Below, piece after piece: positions 54,210 to 64,000 of a stretch of DNA of 64,000 nucleotides (position 1 is the stretch's first letter; the number at the start of each line of letters is the position of its first letter). The notes below the pieces were generated by a model. The model did not search any database. It was not told the origin of the DNA and worked only from the letters and a program-made list of their open reading frames with translations. Both the position numbers and the translations under genes were made by a program. Where the stretch lies: contig NZ_BCNT01000006.1 of the NCBI RefSeq assembly GCF_001544075.1, positions 218,128 through 282,127 of the forward strand, in the 5' to 3' direction. Source of the DNA: Comamonas terrae. GTDB taxonomy: Bacteria; Pseudomonadota; Gammaproteobacteria; Burkholderiales; Burkholderiaceae_C.

Positions 54210-55124
54210 TCAGCCTTCGACCTTCTGGCCGACTTCGAAATTGGCCTGGATTTCCAGGGCGCGCACCATGCCGGAATGGTCCCAGCCTGCGCCGCCATGG
54301 GCCACGCAGCTGTTGAACAGTTCCTGGGCCTGGGCCGTATTGGGCAGCGACACGCCGAGCTGGCGGGCGCTGGACAGGGCCAGGTTCAGGTCCTTCTGGT
54401 GCAGGGCGATGCGGAAGCCGGGATCGAAGGTGCGCTTGATCATGCGCTCGGCATGCACTTCCAGGATCTTGGAAGAGGCAAAGCCTCCCAGCAGGGCTTC
54501 GCGCACGCGGGCCGGATCGGCGCCGGCGCGCGAGGCGAACAGCAGGGCCTCGGCCACGGCTTCGATGTTCAGCGCCACGATGATCTGGTTGGCCACCTTG
54601 GCGGTCTGGCCGTCGCCGTTGCCGCCCACCAGGGTGATGTTCTTGCCCATCTTCTCGAACAGGGGCTTGACGCGCTCGAAGGCTGCGTCGGGGCCGCCGA
54701 CCATGATGGACAGCGTGGCGTTCTTGGCACCGACTTCGCCGCCGGAGACGGGAGCGTCCAGGTACTGGGCACCAGCGGCTTCGATGCGCTTGGCGAAGTC
54801 CTTGGTGGCCACGGGCGAGATGGAGGACATGTCCACCACGATCTTGCCGGAGCTGCCCTTGAGGCCGGCGGCCACGCCGTCTTCACCGAACAGCACCTTC
54901 TCGACGTCGGGCGTGTCGGGAACCATGATGAAGATGATGTCGGCGCGCTCGGCCACGCCGCGGGCCGTGGTGCACTGGGTGGCACTGCTTTCGGCGATGG
55001 GCGAAGGCACCTTGCCCACGGTGTTGACGAACAGCTGGTGGCCGGCGGCGATCAGGTGGCCGCACATGGGCGCGCCCATGATGCCCAGACCGATGAAGCC
55101 CAGCTTGAGGGACGATGCGTTCAT
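54210..55124 (-). CDS. glxR: Tartronate semialdehyde reductase
   Basis: Reduces tartronate semialdehyde to D-glycerate. The 304-residue protein of the beta-hydroxyacid dehydrogenase family has the Rossmann motif GFIGLGIMGAPM (9-20), DAPVSGGEVGA (about 123-133) and the catalytic lysine region NQIIVALNIEAVAE with GDGQTAK before it. It is the last gene of gcl-hyi-glxR. The family could also be 3-hydroxyisobutyrate dehydrogenase, but the neighbours decide. Confidence 0.92.
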   Translation of the reverse strand: MNASSLKLGFIGLGIMGAPMCGHLIAAGHQLFVNTVGKVPSPIAESSATQCTTARGVAERADIIFIMVPDTPDVEKVLFGEDGVAAGLKGSSGKIVVDMSSISPVATKDFAKRIEAAGAQYLDAPVSGGEVGAKNATLSIMVGGPDAAFERVKPLFEKMGKNITLVGGNGDGQTAKVANQIIVALNIEAVAEALLFASRAGADPARVREALLGGFASSKILEVHAERMIKRTFDPGFRIALHQKDLNLALSSARQLGVSLPNTAQAQELFNSCVAHGGAGWDHSGMVRALEIQANFEVGQKVEG

Positions 55125-55174
55125 GGTGTTCTCCTAGTTTTATTAAGAATCAAATTCGTGGCTGATGCCGCGTG

Positions 55175-55978
55175 TCAGGCGGCCACTGCGGCCTTTTTCT
55201 GGCCTGCAACCGTCTCGATCCAGCCAAGGCCGGACTCGGTGTCCCTGGCGGGCTTGTATTCGCAGCCGACCCAGCCGGTGTAGCCGATGCGGTCCAGGTG
55301 CGCGAACAGGAAGGGGTAGTTGATCTCGCCGGTACCGGGCTCGTTGCGGCCGGGGTTGTCGGCCAGCTGCACATGGGCAATGCGGGCCAGGTTCTTCTGC
55401 AGCGTGTTGGCCAGCTCGCCCTCGGTGCGCTGGGCGTGGTAGATGTCGTACTGCACGAAGGCGTTGTCGGCGCCGACTTCGTCCAGGATGGACAGGGCCT
55501 CATCCGTGCGGTTCAGGTAGAAGCCGGGGATGTCGAAGGGGTTGATTGGCTCGATCAGCAGGCGCAGGTCGGCAGTCTTGAGCGCCGCTGCGGCAAAGCG
55601 CAGGTTCTCGACGAAGGTGCGGCGCAGCGTGGCGGCGTCCACGCCCGCGGGCGCCTTGCCGGCCAGGCAGTTGAGCTGGGGCACGCCCAGGGCGTGGGCA
55701 TAGGTCACGGCCTTGGCCACGCCGGCGCGGAATTCGTCGACGCGCTTGGGATCGCAGGCGATACCGCGCTCGCCGGCATCCCAGTCGCCGGCGGGCAGGT
55801 TGTGCAGCACGATCTTCAGGCCGGTGGCGTTCAGGCGCTCCTTGATTTCCTCCACGGTGTGGGCGTAGGGAAACAGGAATTCGACGGCTTCGAAGCCGGC
55901 ATTGGCGGCGCGCTCGAAACGGTCGAGGAACGGCACCTCGGTAAACAGCATGCTCAGATTGGCAGCAAAACGGGGCAT
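55175..55978 (-). CDS. hyi: Hydroxypyruvate isomerase
   Basis: Interconverts hydroxypyruvate and tartronate semialdehyde. A 267-residue TIM-barrel of the AP-endonuclease-like sugar isomerase family: RFAANLSMLFTEVPFLDRF at the start, LIEPINPFDIPGFYL (with a metal-binding Glu) and VQLADNPGRNEPGTGEINY near the end. Start at the ATG at 55978; the frame continues upstream into a meaningless extension. 71 bases after gcl, with a perfect hairpin in between, and 50 bases before glxR. Confidence 0.92.
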   Translation of the reverse strand: MPRFAANLSMLFTEVPFLDRFERAANAGFEAVEFLFPYAHTVEEIKERLNATGLKIVLHNLPAGDWDAGERGIACDPKRVDEFRAGVAKAVTYAHALGVPQLNCLAGKAPAGVDAATLRRTFVENLRFAAAALKTADLRLLIEPINPFDIPGFYLNRTDEALSILDEVGADNAFVQYDIYHAQRTEGELANTLQKNLARIAHVQLADNPGRNEPGTGEINYPFLFAHLDRIGYTGWVGCEYKPARDTESGLGWIETVAGQKKAAVAA

Positions 55979-56010
55979 GACTTCAGTCTCCAGATATCTC
56001 GTCAAAGGGA

Positions 56011-56038
56011 AAAGGACAGAGCCCGGGCTCTGTCCTTT
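56011..56038. other. Perfect 28-base palindrome between gcl and hyi
   Basis: AAAGGACAGAGCCC is followed at once by its reverse complement GGGCTCTGTCCTTT. It stands inside the 71-base gap of a co-directional operon and has no T run on the minus-strand side, so it looks more like an mRNA stability or processing hairpin than a terminator; a DNA-binding site is also possible. Confidence 0.7.
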
Positions 56039-56049
56039 GGGCCGACCGC

Positions 56050-57840
<1,791 letters not shown>

Positions 57841-57949
57841 GGGGGTCTCCTAAGAACTGAGATGGACTTTAGACAAGACCCCCGCCTGGCGGAAGGCGCC
57901 CACGGACCATAAAATTTATTCCACTGAAGAATAAGTAGGAGAGGAAATC

Positions 57950-58867
57950 ATGGACCGACTCGATGCCATGCACATGTTCGTGCGGGTGGTGGAAACCGGC
58001 AGTTTCACCAAGGTCGCCCAGGAATTCGCCACCACCCAGCCCACGGTGACCAAGCAGGTCGCGGCCATGGAAACGCGGCTCAAGGTCCGCCTGCTCAACC
58101 GCAACACGCGCGGCGTGAGCCTGACCGAGGCCGGCGCGCTCTACTACGAGAAGTGCAAGATCATCGTCAACGACGTGGCCGACGCCGAAAACGTGGTCCA
58201 GCTGCGCCAGACCCATGTGCAGGGCCAGTTGCGCATCGGCAGCTCGGTGGCCTTCGGGCGGCGCGTGGTCATTCCGCTGGCGCTGGAATTCATGCAGCAA
58301 AATCCCCAGGTGCAGGTGGACCTGAGCTTCGAGGACCGCTACACCGACCTCGTGGCCAACGGCATCGACGTGGCGCTGCGCCTGGGCAAGCTGGCCGATT
58401 CGTCGCTGGGCGCGCGCACGCTGGGCGTCAACCCCTGGGTGCTGGTGGCATCGCCCGCCTACCTGAAGAAACGCGGCACGCCGCGCCGCCCCTCGGACCT
58501 CAAGGAGCACGCCACGCTGATCTACAGCAGCGTGCAGGGCAACGACCTGTGGCGCCTGCGCAATGCCAGCGGCGAGCCCGTCTCCGTTCCCGTCACCGGG
58601 CGGCTGCGCTCCAACAACCTCTCGGCCCTGCTGGCCGCCGCACGCTCGCACATGGGCATTGCCGCCCTGCCCCGCTACGTGGCGCATGACTCCCTCAAGG
58701 ACGGCCGCGTGGTCGAGGTGCTCAAGACCTGCCGCCTGCCCGAGCAGGAGATCCACGCCGTCTATCCATCGCCGCGCCTGGTGCCGCAGAAGGTGCAGTC
58801 CTTCATCGCCTTTCTGCAGGGCCGCTTCGACGACGCCTGGTGGGAGGAGCTGCCGCGCGGCGGCTAG
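57950..58867 (+). CDS. LysR family regulator divergent from gcl
   Basis: A 305-residue LysR protein: helix-turn-helix in residues 1-60 (FVRVVETGSFTKVAQEFATT, QPTVTKQVAAME) and effector domain (from about 90). Divergent arrangement with 109 bases in between is the classical layout for a regulator of the gcl operon; glyoxylate or an allantoin-derived intermediate is a plausible effector but unproven. A hairpin repeat follows the gene. Confidence 0.9.
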   Translation: MDRLDAMHMFVRVVETGSFTKVAQEFATTQPTVTKQVAAMETRLKVRLLNRNTRGVSLTEAGALYYEKCKIIVNDVADAENVVQLRQTHVQGQLRIGSSVAFGRRVVIPLALEFMQQNPQVQVDLSFEDRYTDLVANGIDVALRLGKLADSSLGARTLGVNPWVLVASPAYLKKRGTPRRPSDLKEHATLIYSSVQGNDLWRLRNASGEPVSVPVTGRLRSNNLSALLAAARSHMGIAALPRYVAHDSLKDGRVVEVLKTCRLPEQEIHAVYPSPRLVPQKVQSFIAFLQGRFDDAWWEELPRGG

Positions 58868-58869
58868 AG

Positions 58870-58990
58870 ATGCCCCCTGAGTCGCTTCGCGCCTTCCCCC
58901 CCCCTCTCTACGCGCTTCGCGCTATGGGAGGGGGGGCGTACGGGCTACCGGCGCAGCCCTCACTGCGGGGCGGCCCTTTCTCGGCTGCCC
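58870..58990. repeat. Gene-end GC-rich hairpin repeat after the gcl-type LysR gene
   Basis: Starts with CCCCCTGAGTCGCTTCGCGCC, like the copy at 13685, then CGCGCTTCGCGCTATGGGAGG and a late GGGGCGGCCCTTTCTCGGC. It begins 2 bases after the stop codon. Confidence 0.6.
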
Positions 58991-59063
58991 TGAATCGGGC
59001 CGCGCCAGCCTCATGTGCTGGGGATGACGCCAGCATCATGGTCAATTGATATGTAAAAACGAG

Positions 59064-59090
59064 CAGCCACCGCTTGATAGGCGGTGGCTG
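59064..59090. terminator. Hairpin between LysR and glycerate kinase genes
   Basis: CAGCCACCGC and GCGGTGGCTG form a ten-base perfect stem with a seven-base loop. A TAGAGTGTTTTC tail follows on the plus strand, so it could end the LysR transcript. A second dyad (GATAGCCTGC/GCAGGCAGCTATC) lies at about 59117-59140 before the convergent glycerate kinase stop. Confidence 0.55.
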
Positions 59091-59153
59091 TAGAGTGTTT
59101 TCATCCTGAAAACCTCAGATAGCCTGCGCAGGCAGCTATCCAATTTGATGTTT

Positions 59154-60488
59154 TCAAAGAATCAGAATGGCGCGGAAATCGTTGACGTTGGTGTGGGTCG
59201 GGCCGGTGATCACCAGGTCGCCCAGGGCCGAGAAATAGCCGTAGGCATCGTTGCGGTCCAGATGGTCGCTGATGCGCAGGTTCTTCCCGGCTGCGCGTGC
59301 CAGCGTGTCGGGCGAGACGCGTGCGCCGGCATTGTCTTCCACGCCGTCGATGCCGTCGGTATCGGCGGCCAGCGCCCAGACCTTTTCCTGGCCTTGCAGC
59401 GCCTGGGCCAGGCCCATGCAGAACTCGCCCGCACGGCCGCCGCGCCCCTTGGCTGCACCAGGCTGGCGCGGGCGGATGGTGACCGTGGTCTCGCCGCCCG
59501 AGAGGATCACGCAAGGCTTGGCGAACGGCTCGCCGTGGCGGGCCACGGCGCGGGCCATCGCGGCATGCACCTTGCCCACCTCGCGCGATTCGCCCTCGAT
59601 CTCGTCGGACAGCACATGGGCCGCGATGCCGGCCGCGCGCGCCGCCGCGGCAGCGGCGTCCAGCGACTGCTGGGGCGTGGCGATCATGTGGACCTCATGG
59701 CCTGCGAAGCGCGGATCACCGGGCTTGGGCGTTTCCAGCGAGCCATCCTCCAGCGCGGCGCGCACGGAGTCGGGCACGCTGATCTGGTAGCGGTCCAGGA
59801 TGGCCAGAGCGTCGGCACAGGTCGAGGCATCGGGCACCGTGGGGCCGCTGGCGATGATCGACGGATCGTCGCCAGGCACGTCGCTGATGGTCAGCGTCAC
59901 CACCTTGGCCGGATGGCAGGCCGCGGCCAGGCGCCCTCCCTTGATGCGCGAGAGGTGCTTGCGCACGCAGTTCATCTCGTTGATGGCCGCACCGCTTTCG
60001 AGCAGGGCCTTGTTGATGCGCTGCTTTTCCGCCAGGTCGATGCCCTCGGCCGGCAGGGTCAGGAGCGACGAGCCGCCGCCGGAGATCAGGCACAGCACCA
60101 GATCGTCATCGGTCAGGCCTTCGGTCAGCGCCAGGATGCGCTCGGCGGCAGCCAGGCCGGCGGCATCGGGCACGGGGTGGGCCGCTTCCACGACTTCCAG
60201 GCGGCGGGCCAGGCCTTCGGGACGCGGCGGAATGTGGTCGTAGCGCGTCACGACCAGTCCGGACAGCGGCGCATCCTGCGGCCACAGCGCTTCCAGCGCC
60301 TGGGCCATGGAGCCGCCGGCCTTGCCGGCACCGAGCACCACCGTGCGGCCCTTGGGCGGCTTGGGCAGGTGCTGCGCCATGCTGTGCAGGGGCTGGGCAC
60401 GCTGTACGGCGATGCGGTACAGGTCCAATAGAAATTGCTGGGGGTCGTGCTGGGGCTGGGCCAGCGCCGGGTGCGTTGCAGTGCTCAT
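59154..60488 (-). CDS. ttuD: Glycerate 2-kinase (TtuD/GckA, MOFRL family)
   Basis: Phosphorylates D-glycerate to 2-phosphoglycerate, joining the glyoxylate and tartrate routes to glycolysis. The 444-residue protein has the MOFRL-family segments VLGAGKAGGSMAQALE (about 51-66), LISGGGSSLLTLPA (about 126-139), GGETTVTI (about 326-333) and the C-terminal GRGGRAGEFCMGLA. Some older annotations read the family as hydroxypyruvate reductase; kinase activity is well established for it. Start at the ATG at 60488. It lies downstream of the Bug binding protein gene on the same strand. Confidence 0.93.
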   Translation of the reverse strand: MSTATHPALAQPQHDPQQFLLDLYRIAVQRAQPLHSMAQHLPKPPKGRTVVLGAGKAGGSMAQALEALWPQDAPLSGLVVTRYDHIPPRPEGLARRLEVVEAAHPVPDAAGLAAAERILALTEGLTDDDLVLCLISGGGSSLLTLPAEGIDLAEKQRINKALLESGAAINEMNCVRKHLSRIKGGRLAAACHPAKVVTLTISDVPGDDPSIIASGPTVPDASTCADALAILDRYQISVPDSVRAALEDGSLETPKPGDPRFAGHEVHMIATPQQSLDAAAAAARAAGIAAHVLSDEIEGESREVGKVHAAMARAVARHGEPFAKPCVILSGGETTVTIRPRQPGAAKGRGGRAGEFCMGLAQALQGQEKVWALAADTDGIDGVEDNAGARVSPDTLARAAGKNLRISDHLDRNDAYGYFSALGDLVITGPTHTNVNDFRAILIL

Positions 60489-60656
60489 GGTTAGGTGTCT
60501 CCGACGGCCATTATGAAAGCAGCCGCCGCCAGGCAGGCACATGCGCTCCGGTCAAAACTGCTTAGCGCGCCGCAGCCGCACCGCCCGCCAGGGCCGGCGC
60601 GGCAAGGGATTGCGCCCTGCCCACCGGCCTGTCGCGGGCCCGGGACGGAATATGCG

Positions 60657-61640
60657 TTATTCCAGGGAAACCCCGGCGTCCTTGACCAGCCTGGCAAAGC
60701 GCTCTGTGTCGTCCCTGATCTGCTCGGCCATCTGCTGCGGGGTGTTGCCCACGGGGTCGGCGCCGATTTCGGCCATCTTCTTCTGGAAGGACGGCGACTG
60801 GATGATGCGCACCATGTCGGCGTTCAGGCGCGCCACCACGTCGGCGGGCGTGGCCCGGGGCACGAGCACGCCGAACCAGGTACCCATGTCGAAGCCCTTG
60901 AGCCCCGCCTCGTCCATGGTGGGCACGTCGGGCAAGGCCACCGAGCGCCTGGCCGTGGTCACGGCCAGCGCGCGCAGCTTGCCGGCCTTGATGTGCGGCA
61001 GCACGGGCGTGACGGTGTCGAAGGACATGGCGATCTGCCCGCCCAGCAGGTCCGTGGTCAGCGGGCCGCTGCCCTTGTAGGGCACATGCAGCAGTTGCAC
61101 ATGGCCCATGCTTTCGAACTGGGCGCCGATCAGGTGCTGGCCCGTGCCCGCGCCGTTGGAGCCGTAGGTGTACCTGCCCGGCTGCGCGCGCGCCAGCGTC
61201 AGCAGCTCCTGCACGCTCCTGGCCGGTACCTGGGGATTGACCACCAGCACATTGGGCACCACGGCCACCGTGGTCACGGGCGCCAGGTCCTTCTGGAAGT
61301 CATAGCCGAGCTTGCGGTAGACGCTGGTGGCGATGGTGTGGTGCACGGCGCCCATGAGCAGCGTGTAGCCGTCGGGCTTGGCCTTGGCCACGTAGTCGGC
61401 CCCCAGCGTGGCGCCGGCGCCAGGCCGGTTTTCCACGATCACGGGCTGGCCCAGGCTCTTGGCCAGTTCCTGGCCCAGGGCACGGGCCAGCACATCGGTG
61501 GTGCCGCCGGCCGGGAAGGGCACGATGAGGTTCACGGGCCGGCCGGGCCAGGGCTGGGCCCAGGCCGCGGAGGCGGCCGCGCCGCAGATCGCCAGGCCCA
61601 GCATGGATGCGAGAACGGTGCGCTTGCTGATGGTGCTCAT
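60657..61640 (-). CDS. Bug/TctC family tripartite tricarboxylate binding protein
   Basis: A 327-residue periplasmic binding protein: signal peptide (residues 1-28, cut after AWA) and the Bug domain (PVNLIVPFPAGGTTDVLARALG, ENRPGAGA). Members bind carboxylates for TctAB-type transporters or act as sensors. Comamonads have hundreds, most without a transporter beside them, as here. Between the tartrate dehydrogenase and glycerate kinase genes a tartrate or glycerate ligand is likely. Start at 61640; an upstream frame is rejected. Confidence 0.9.
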   Translation of the reverse strand: MSTISKRTVLASMLGLAICGAAASAAWAQPWPGRPVNLIVPFPAGGTTDVLARALGQELAKSLGQPVIVENRPGAGATLGADYVAKAKPDGYTLLMGAVHHTIATSVYRKLGYDFQKDLAPVTTVAVVPNVLVVNPQVPARSVQELLTLARAQPGRYTYGSNGAGTGQHLIGAQFESMGHVQLLHVPYKGSGPLTTDLLGGQIAMSFDTVTPVLPHIKAGKLRALAVTTARRSVALPDVPTMDEAGLKGFDMGTWFGVLVPRATPADVVARLNADMVRIIQSPSFQKKMAEIGADPVGNTPQQMAEQIRDDTERFARLVKDAGVSLE

Positions 61641-61723
61641 GATTTGTCTCTCCGTCTTTTTGTCGTTGGAATCATGTTCGCCGGGGCTGTCGCCCCGGCG
61701 GGCAGTGCCGCGGCCGGGCTGCC

Positions 61724-62836
61724 TCAGACGGCCTGGGCAGCCTTGTCGGCCCGGCCGGCGGGCTGCGCATGTTGAAGCCGGTCGATCACCGCCTGCGTCA
61801 CCTCGGCCGTGGTGGCCTGGCCGCCCAGGTCGCCGGTGTGGAGCCGGGAATCGGCGGTCACGCTCTCCACGGCGCGCATCAGGCGCTGCGCGGCGGCGGG
61901 CTCGCCCAGGTGCTCGAGCAGCATCACGCAGCTCCAGAAGGTGCCCACGGGGTTGGCCAGGCCCTTGCCCATGATGTCGAAGGCCGAGCCGTGGATGGGC
62001 TCGAACATGCTGGGGTAGCGGCGCTCGGGGTCGATGTTGCCCGTGGGCGCGATGCCCAGGCTGCCGGCCAGCGCGGCGGCCAGGTCGCTCAGGATGTCGG
62101 CATGCAGGTTGGTGGCGACTATGGTGTCCAGCGTCGCGGGGCGGTTGACCATGCGCGCCGTCGCGGCGTCCACCAGCTCCTTGTCCCATTTCACGTCGGG
62201 GAACTCCTGGCTGATCTGCACGGCGATCTCGTCCCACATCACCATGGCATGGCGCTGGGCGTTGCTTTTGGTGATGACGGTGAGCAGCTTGCGCGGCCGG
62301 GATTGCGCCAGCCTGAAGGCAAAACGCATGATGCGCTCCACGCCGGCGCGGGTCATCATGCTCACGTCCGTGGCCGCCTCGAGGGGGTGGCCCTGGTGCA
62401 CGCGCCCGCCCACTCCCGCGTATTCGCCTTCGGAGTTCTCGCGCACGATGACCCAGTCCAGGTCCTGCGGGCCGCAGCGCTTGAGCGGCGCGTCGATGCC
62501 GGGCAGGATGCGCGTGGGCCGCACGTTGGCGTACTGATCGAACCCCTGGCAGATCTTCAGGCGCAGCCCCCACAGCGTGACGTGGTCGGGGATGTGCGGA
62601 TCGCCCGCCGAGCCGAACAGGATGGCGTCCTTGTCCCTGAGCGCCTGCAGGCCGTCGGCCGGCATCATCTCTCCATGCGCGCGGTACCAGTCGCCGCCCC
62701 AGCCGTAGCTGGTGAATTCGAAGGCCAGGCCGGGCTGCGACGCGGCCAGCGCCTCCAGCACCATCAGCCCTGCGGGGATGACTTCCTTGCCGATGCCGTC
62801 GCCGGGGATGCAGGCGATGCGATAGGTCTTGCTCAT
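61724..62836 (-). CDS. ttuC: Tartrate dehydrogenase/decarboxylase (TtuC type)
   Basis: NAD-dependent enzyme of the isocitrate/isopropylmalate family that oxidises tartrate and can decarboxylate it to glycerate; close relatives act on D-malate. The 370-residue protein has GDGIGKEV (12-19), RENSEGEYAGVGG, the KSNAQRHAM and DAATARMVNRP segments, and GSAFDIMGKGLANPVG near 290-305. Start at 62836, 119 bases from a divergent LysR gene. First of ttuC-tctC-ttuD. Tartrate versus malate cannot be told by eye; the glycerate kinase in the set favours tartrate. Confidence 0.9.
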   Translation of the reverse strand: MSKTYRIACIPGDGIGKEVIPAGLMVLEALAASQPGLAFEFTSYGWGGDWYRAHGEMMPADGLQALRDKDAILFGSAGDPHIPDHVTLWGLRLKICQGFDQYANVRPTRILPGIDAPLKRCGPQDLDWVIVRENSEGEYAGVGGRVHQGHPLEAATDVSMMTRAGVERIMRFAFRLAQSRPRKLLTVITKSNAQRHAMVMWDEIAVQISQEFPDVKWDKELVDAATARMVNRPATLDTIVATNLHADILSDLAAALAGSLGIAPTGNIDPERRYPSMFEPIHGSAFDIMGKGLANPVGTFWSCVMLLEHLGEPAAAQRLMRAVESVTADSRLHTGDLGGQATTAEVTQAVIDRLQHAQPAGRADKAAQAV

Positions 62837-62955
62837 GGATCTTGCTCCTTGTGGATGTGCGGCCCGCCACCACGGGGCCATGGGAGGCGAATCTATCGCT
62901 TGAGCCGGGCTGCGCACGCCCTTAAAGTGATGCCATTGTTCACTTTGATTCAACA

Positions 62956-63870
62956 ATGAGCACTCCCGCCTCGCCCCCTTCCGAAATGGCGTTCTTCAGC
63001 CTGCTGGCTCGTGCCGGCAGCCTCTCGGCCGCAGCGCGCGAGGAAGGCATCAGCACCGCCGCCGCCAGCAAGCGCCTTTCGCAACTGGAGGCCCGGCTCG
63101 GCGTACAGCTGGTCAGCCGCACCACGCGGCGCCTGCACCTGACGATGGAGGGCGAAACCTATCTGGAACAGGCTCGCCGCATCCTGGCCGACATCGAAGC
63201 CATGGAGCAGCAACTGGCCGGCATGCGCAGGCAGCCCCAGGGACTGCTGCGGGTCAACGCCACGCTGGGCTTCGGCCGCAGCCATATCGCGCCGCTGATC
63301 GCCGGCTTCAGCAGGGAATATCCGCAGGTCCAGGTACAGCTGCAGCTGTCGGTGCAGCCGCCACCACTGGTCGACGACAGCTTCGACATCTGCATACGCT
63401 TTGGCGAACCGCCCGATGCGCGGGTACTGGCCACGCGGCTGGCACCCAACCGGCGGCTGCTGTGCGCGGCCCCCCGCTACCTGGCCCAGCATGGCGCTCC
63501 GCAGACGCCCGCCCAGCTGCGCCACCACGACTGCATAGACATACGCCAGGGTGACGATGCCTACGGCATCTGGCGCTTTGCGCATGGCGGCAGGACCGAG
63601 AGCGTGCGGCTGCGCAGCCGCCTTTCCACCAACGACGGGGAGATCGCCGTGAACTGGGCCCTGGCGGGCCTGGGCATCGTGATGCGGGCGGAATGGGACA
63701 TCGCGCGCTATCTGCAAAGCGGCCGGCTGGTGCAGGTGCTGCAGGACTACAGTACCCAGATGGCGGATATCTACGCGGTCTACCCGCAGCGCCACCAGCA
63801 CACGAGCCGCGTGCAGAAGTTCATCGCCCACCTGACGCGCCACTTCGGCGCCGTCCAGCCGGGCCGGTGA
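62956..63870 (+). CDS. LysR family regulator divergent from ttuC
   Basis: A 304-residue LysR protein: helix-turn-helix in residues 10-60 (SLSAAAREEGISTAAASKRLSQLE) and effector domain (from about 90, LRVNATLGFGRSHIAPLIAGF). Lies 119 bases from ttuC, the classical position for the tartrate-operon regulator, with tartrate as likely effector by context only. Its GAS-type HTH with AAASKRLSQLE differs little from its neighbours' type. The gene end is 130 bases before the window edge. Confidence 0.9.
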   Translation: MSTPASPPSEMAFFSLLARAGSLSAAAREEGISTAAASKRLSQLEARLGVQLVSRTTRRLHLTMEGETYLEQARRILADIEAMEQQLAGMRRQPQGLLRVNATLGFGRSHIAPLIAGFSREYPQVQVQLQLSVQPPPLVDDSFDICIRFGEPPDARVLATRLAPNRRLLCAAPRYLAQHGAPQTPAQLRHHDCIDIRQGDDAYGIWRFAHGGRTESVRLRSRLSTNDGEIAVNWALAGLGIVMRAEWDIARYLQSGRLVQVLQDYSTQMADIYAVYPQRHQHTSRVQKFIAHLTRHFGAVQPGR

Positions 63871-63954
63871 TTTCGGCGGGCCTTGCTGCCCCCTCTCTAC
63901 AGCAAAACACTTTTCACCTTGGTGTCAGCCAGAGGAGCCTAAGGGAGAACACTT

Positions 63955-63987
63955 AGTTTCTGTCGACAGAAACTGTATACAAAACTT
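63955..63987. promoter_or_regulatory. Compound palindrome at the right edge: third ACAGAAA-type site
   Basis: A perfect 20-base palindrome (AGTTTCTGTC/GACAGAAACT, 63955-63974) runs into GTATACA, giving ACAGAAACTGTATACA at 63966-63981, the same core as upstream of hiuH. It lies downstream of the LysR gene and so probably precedes a gene beyond the window, which I would expect to belong to purine catabolism. That gene is not visible. Confidence 0.55.
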
Positions 63988-64000
63988 GCCGCCAAGGACT

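Overview
The window is GC-rich, densely coded chromosomal DNA from a betaproteobacterium, most likely a Comamonadaceae member of the Delftia/Comamonas/Acidovorax kind. The signs are the codon use, the family content (Bug/TctC binding protein, short H-NS-family protein, Omp32-like porin, cytochrome-c urate oxidase, many LysR regulators) and short hairpin-rich repeats at gene ends that resemble sequences I recall from that family. The genus is inference. I see no phage, transposase, tRNA, rRNA or CRISPR array. Around 58 protein genes are supported, and none is visibly frameshifted. One (argF) is cut by the left edge.

Layout. 1-4.7 kb: the end of argF, then the ferrous-iron unit feoA-feoB-small Cys-rich membrane protein (minus strand, Fur-like box) flanked by two YkgJ-type cysteine-cluster genes. 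4.8-16.8 kb: an aromatic amino acid region with an Lrp-type regulator, two very similar amino acid permeases, an aromatic aminotransferase, RidA, a LysE exporter, an AraC regulator, then kynB and kynU. kynA lies beyond an alkA-ada DNA alkylation-repair pair on the other strand. 17-33 kb: mixed housekeeping and accessory genes (MFS transporter, FAD monooxygenase, H-NS-like protein, apaH, RhlE-type helicase, YpfJ metallopeptidase, ornithine-cyclodeaminase relative, diguanylate cyclase, dcd, guanine deaminase, porin, serine-hydrolase lipoprotein, HIT protein).

34-43 kb is a nucleobase/nucleoside block on the minus strand: LysR regulator, ABC ATPase, two permeases, two tandem BMP-type binding proteins, a Rieske oxygenase and an adenine-deaminase-type enzyme. 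43-52 kb: a second diguanylate cyclase, a Crp/Fnr-family regulator, the urate oxidase puuD, xdhC, small lipoproteins, a DoxX protein and hiuH. 52-64 kb: gamma-glutamyltransferase, the glyoxylate branch gcl-hyi-glxR with a divergent LysR, then tartrate dehydrogenase, a Bug binding protein and glycerate kinase with another divergent LysR.

The genes connect into one idea: import of purines, deamination of adenine and guanine, oxidation via xanthine dehydrogenase (only its maturation factor XdhC is here) to urate, PuuD and HiuH steps, then (genes not in the window) to glyoxylate, which Gcl, GlxR and glycerate kinase turn into 2-phosphoglycerate. Tartrate enters at the same glycerate kinase. A related palindromic motif (ACAGAAA[C/G]TGTAT[A/G]CA) occurs upstream of puuD, upstream of hiuH and at the extreme right edge, which suggests a shared operator for purine genes. 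The least explained element is the Rieske oxygenase that overlaps the adenine-deaminase gene.
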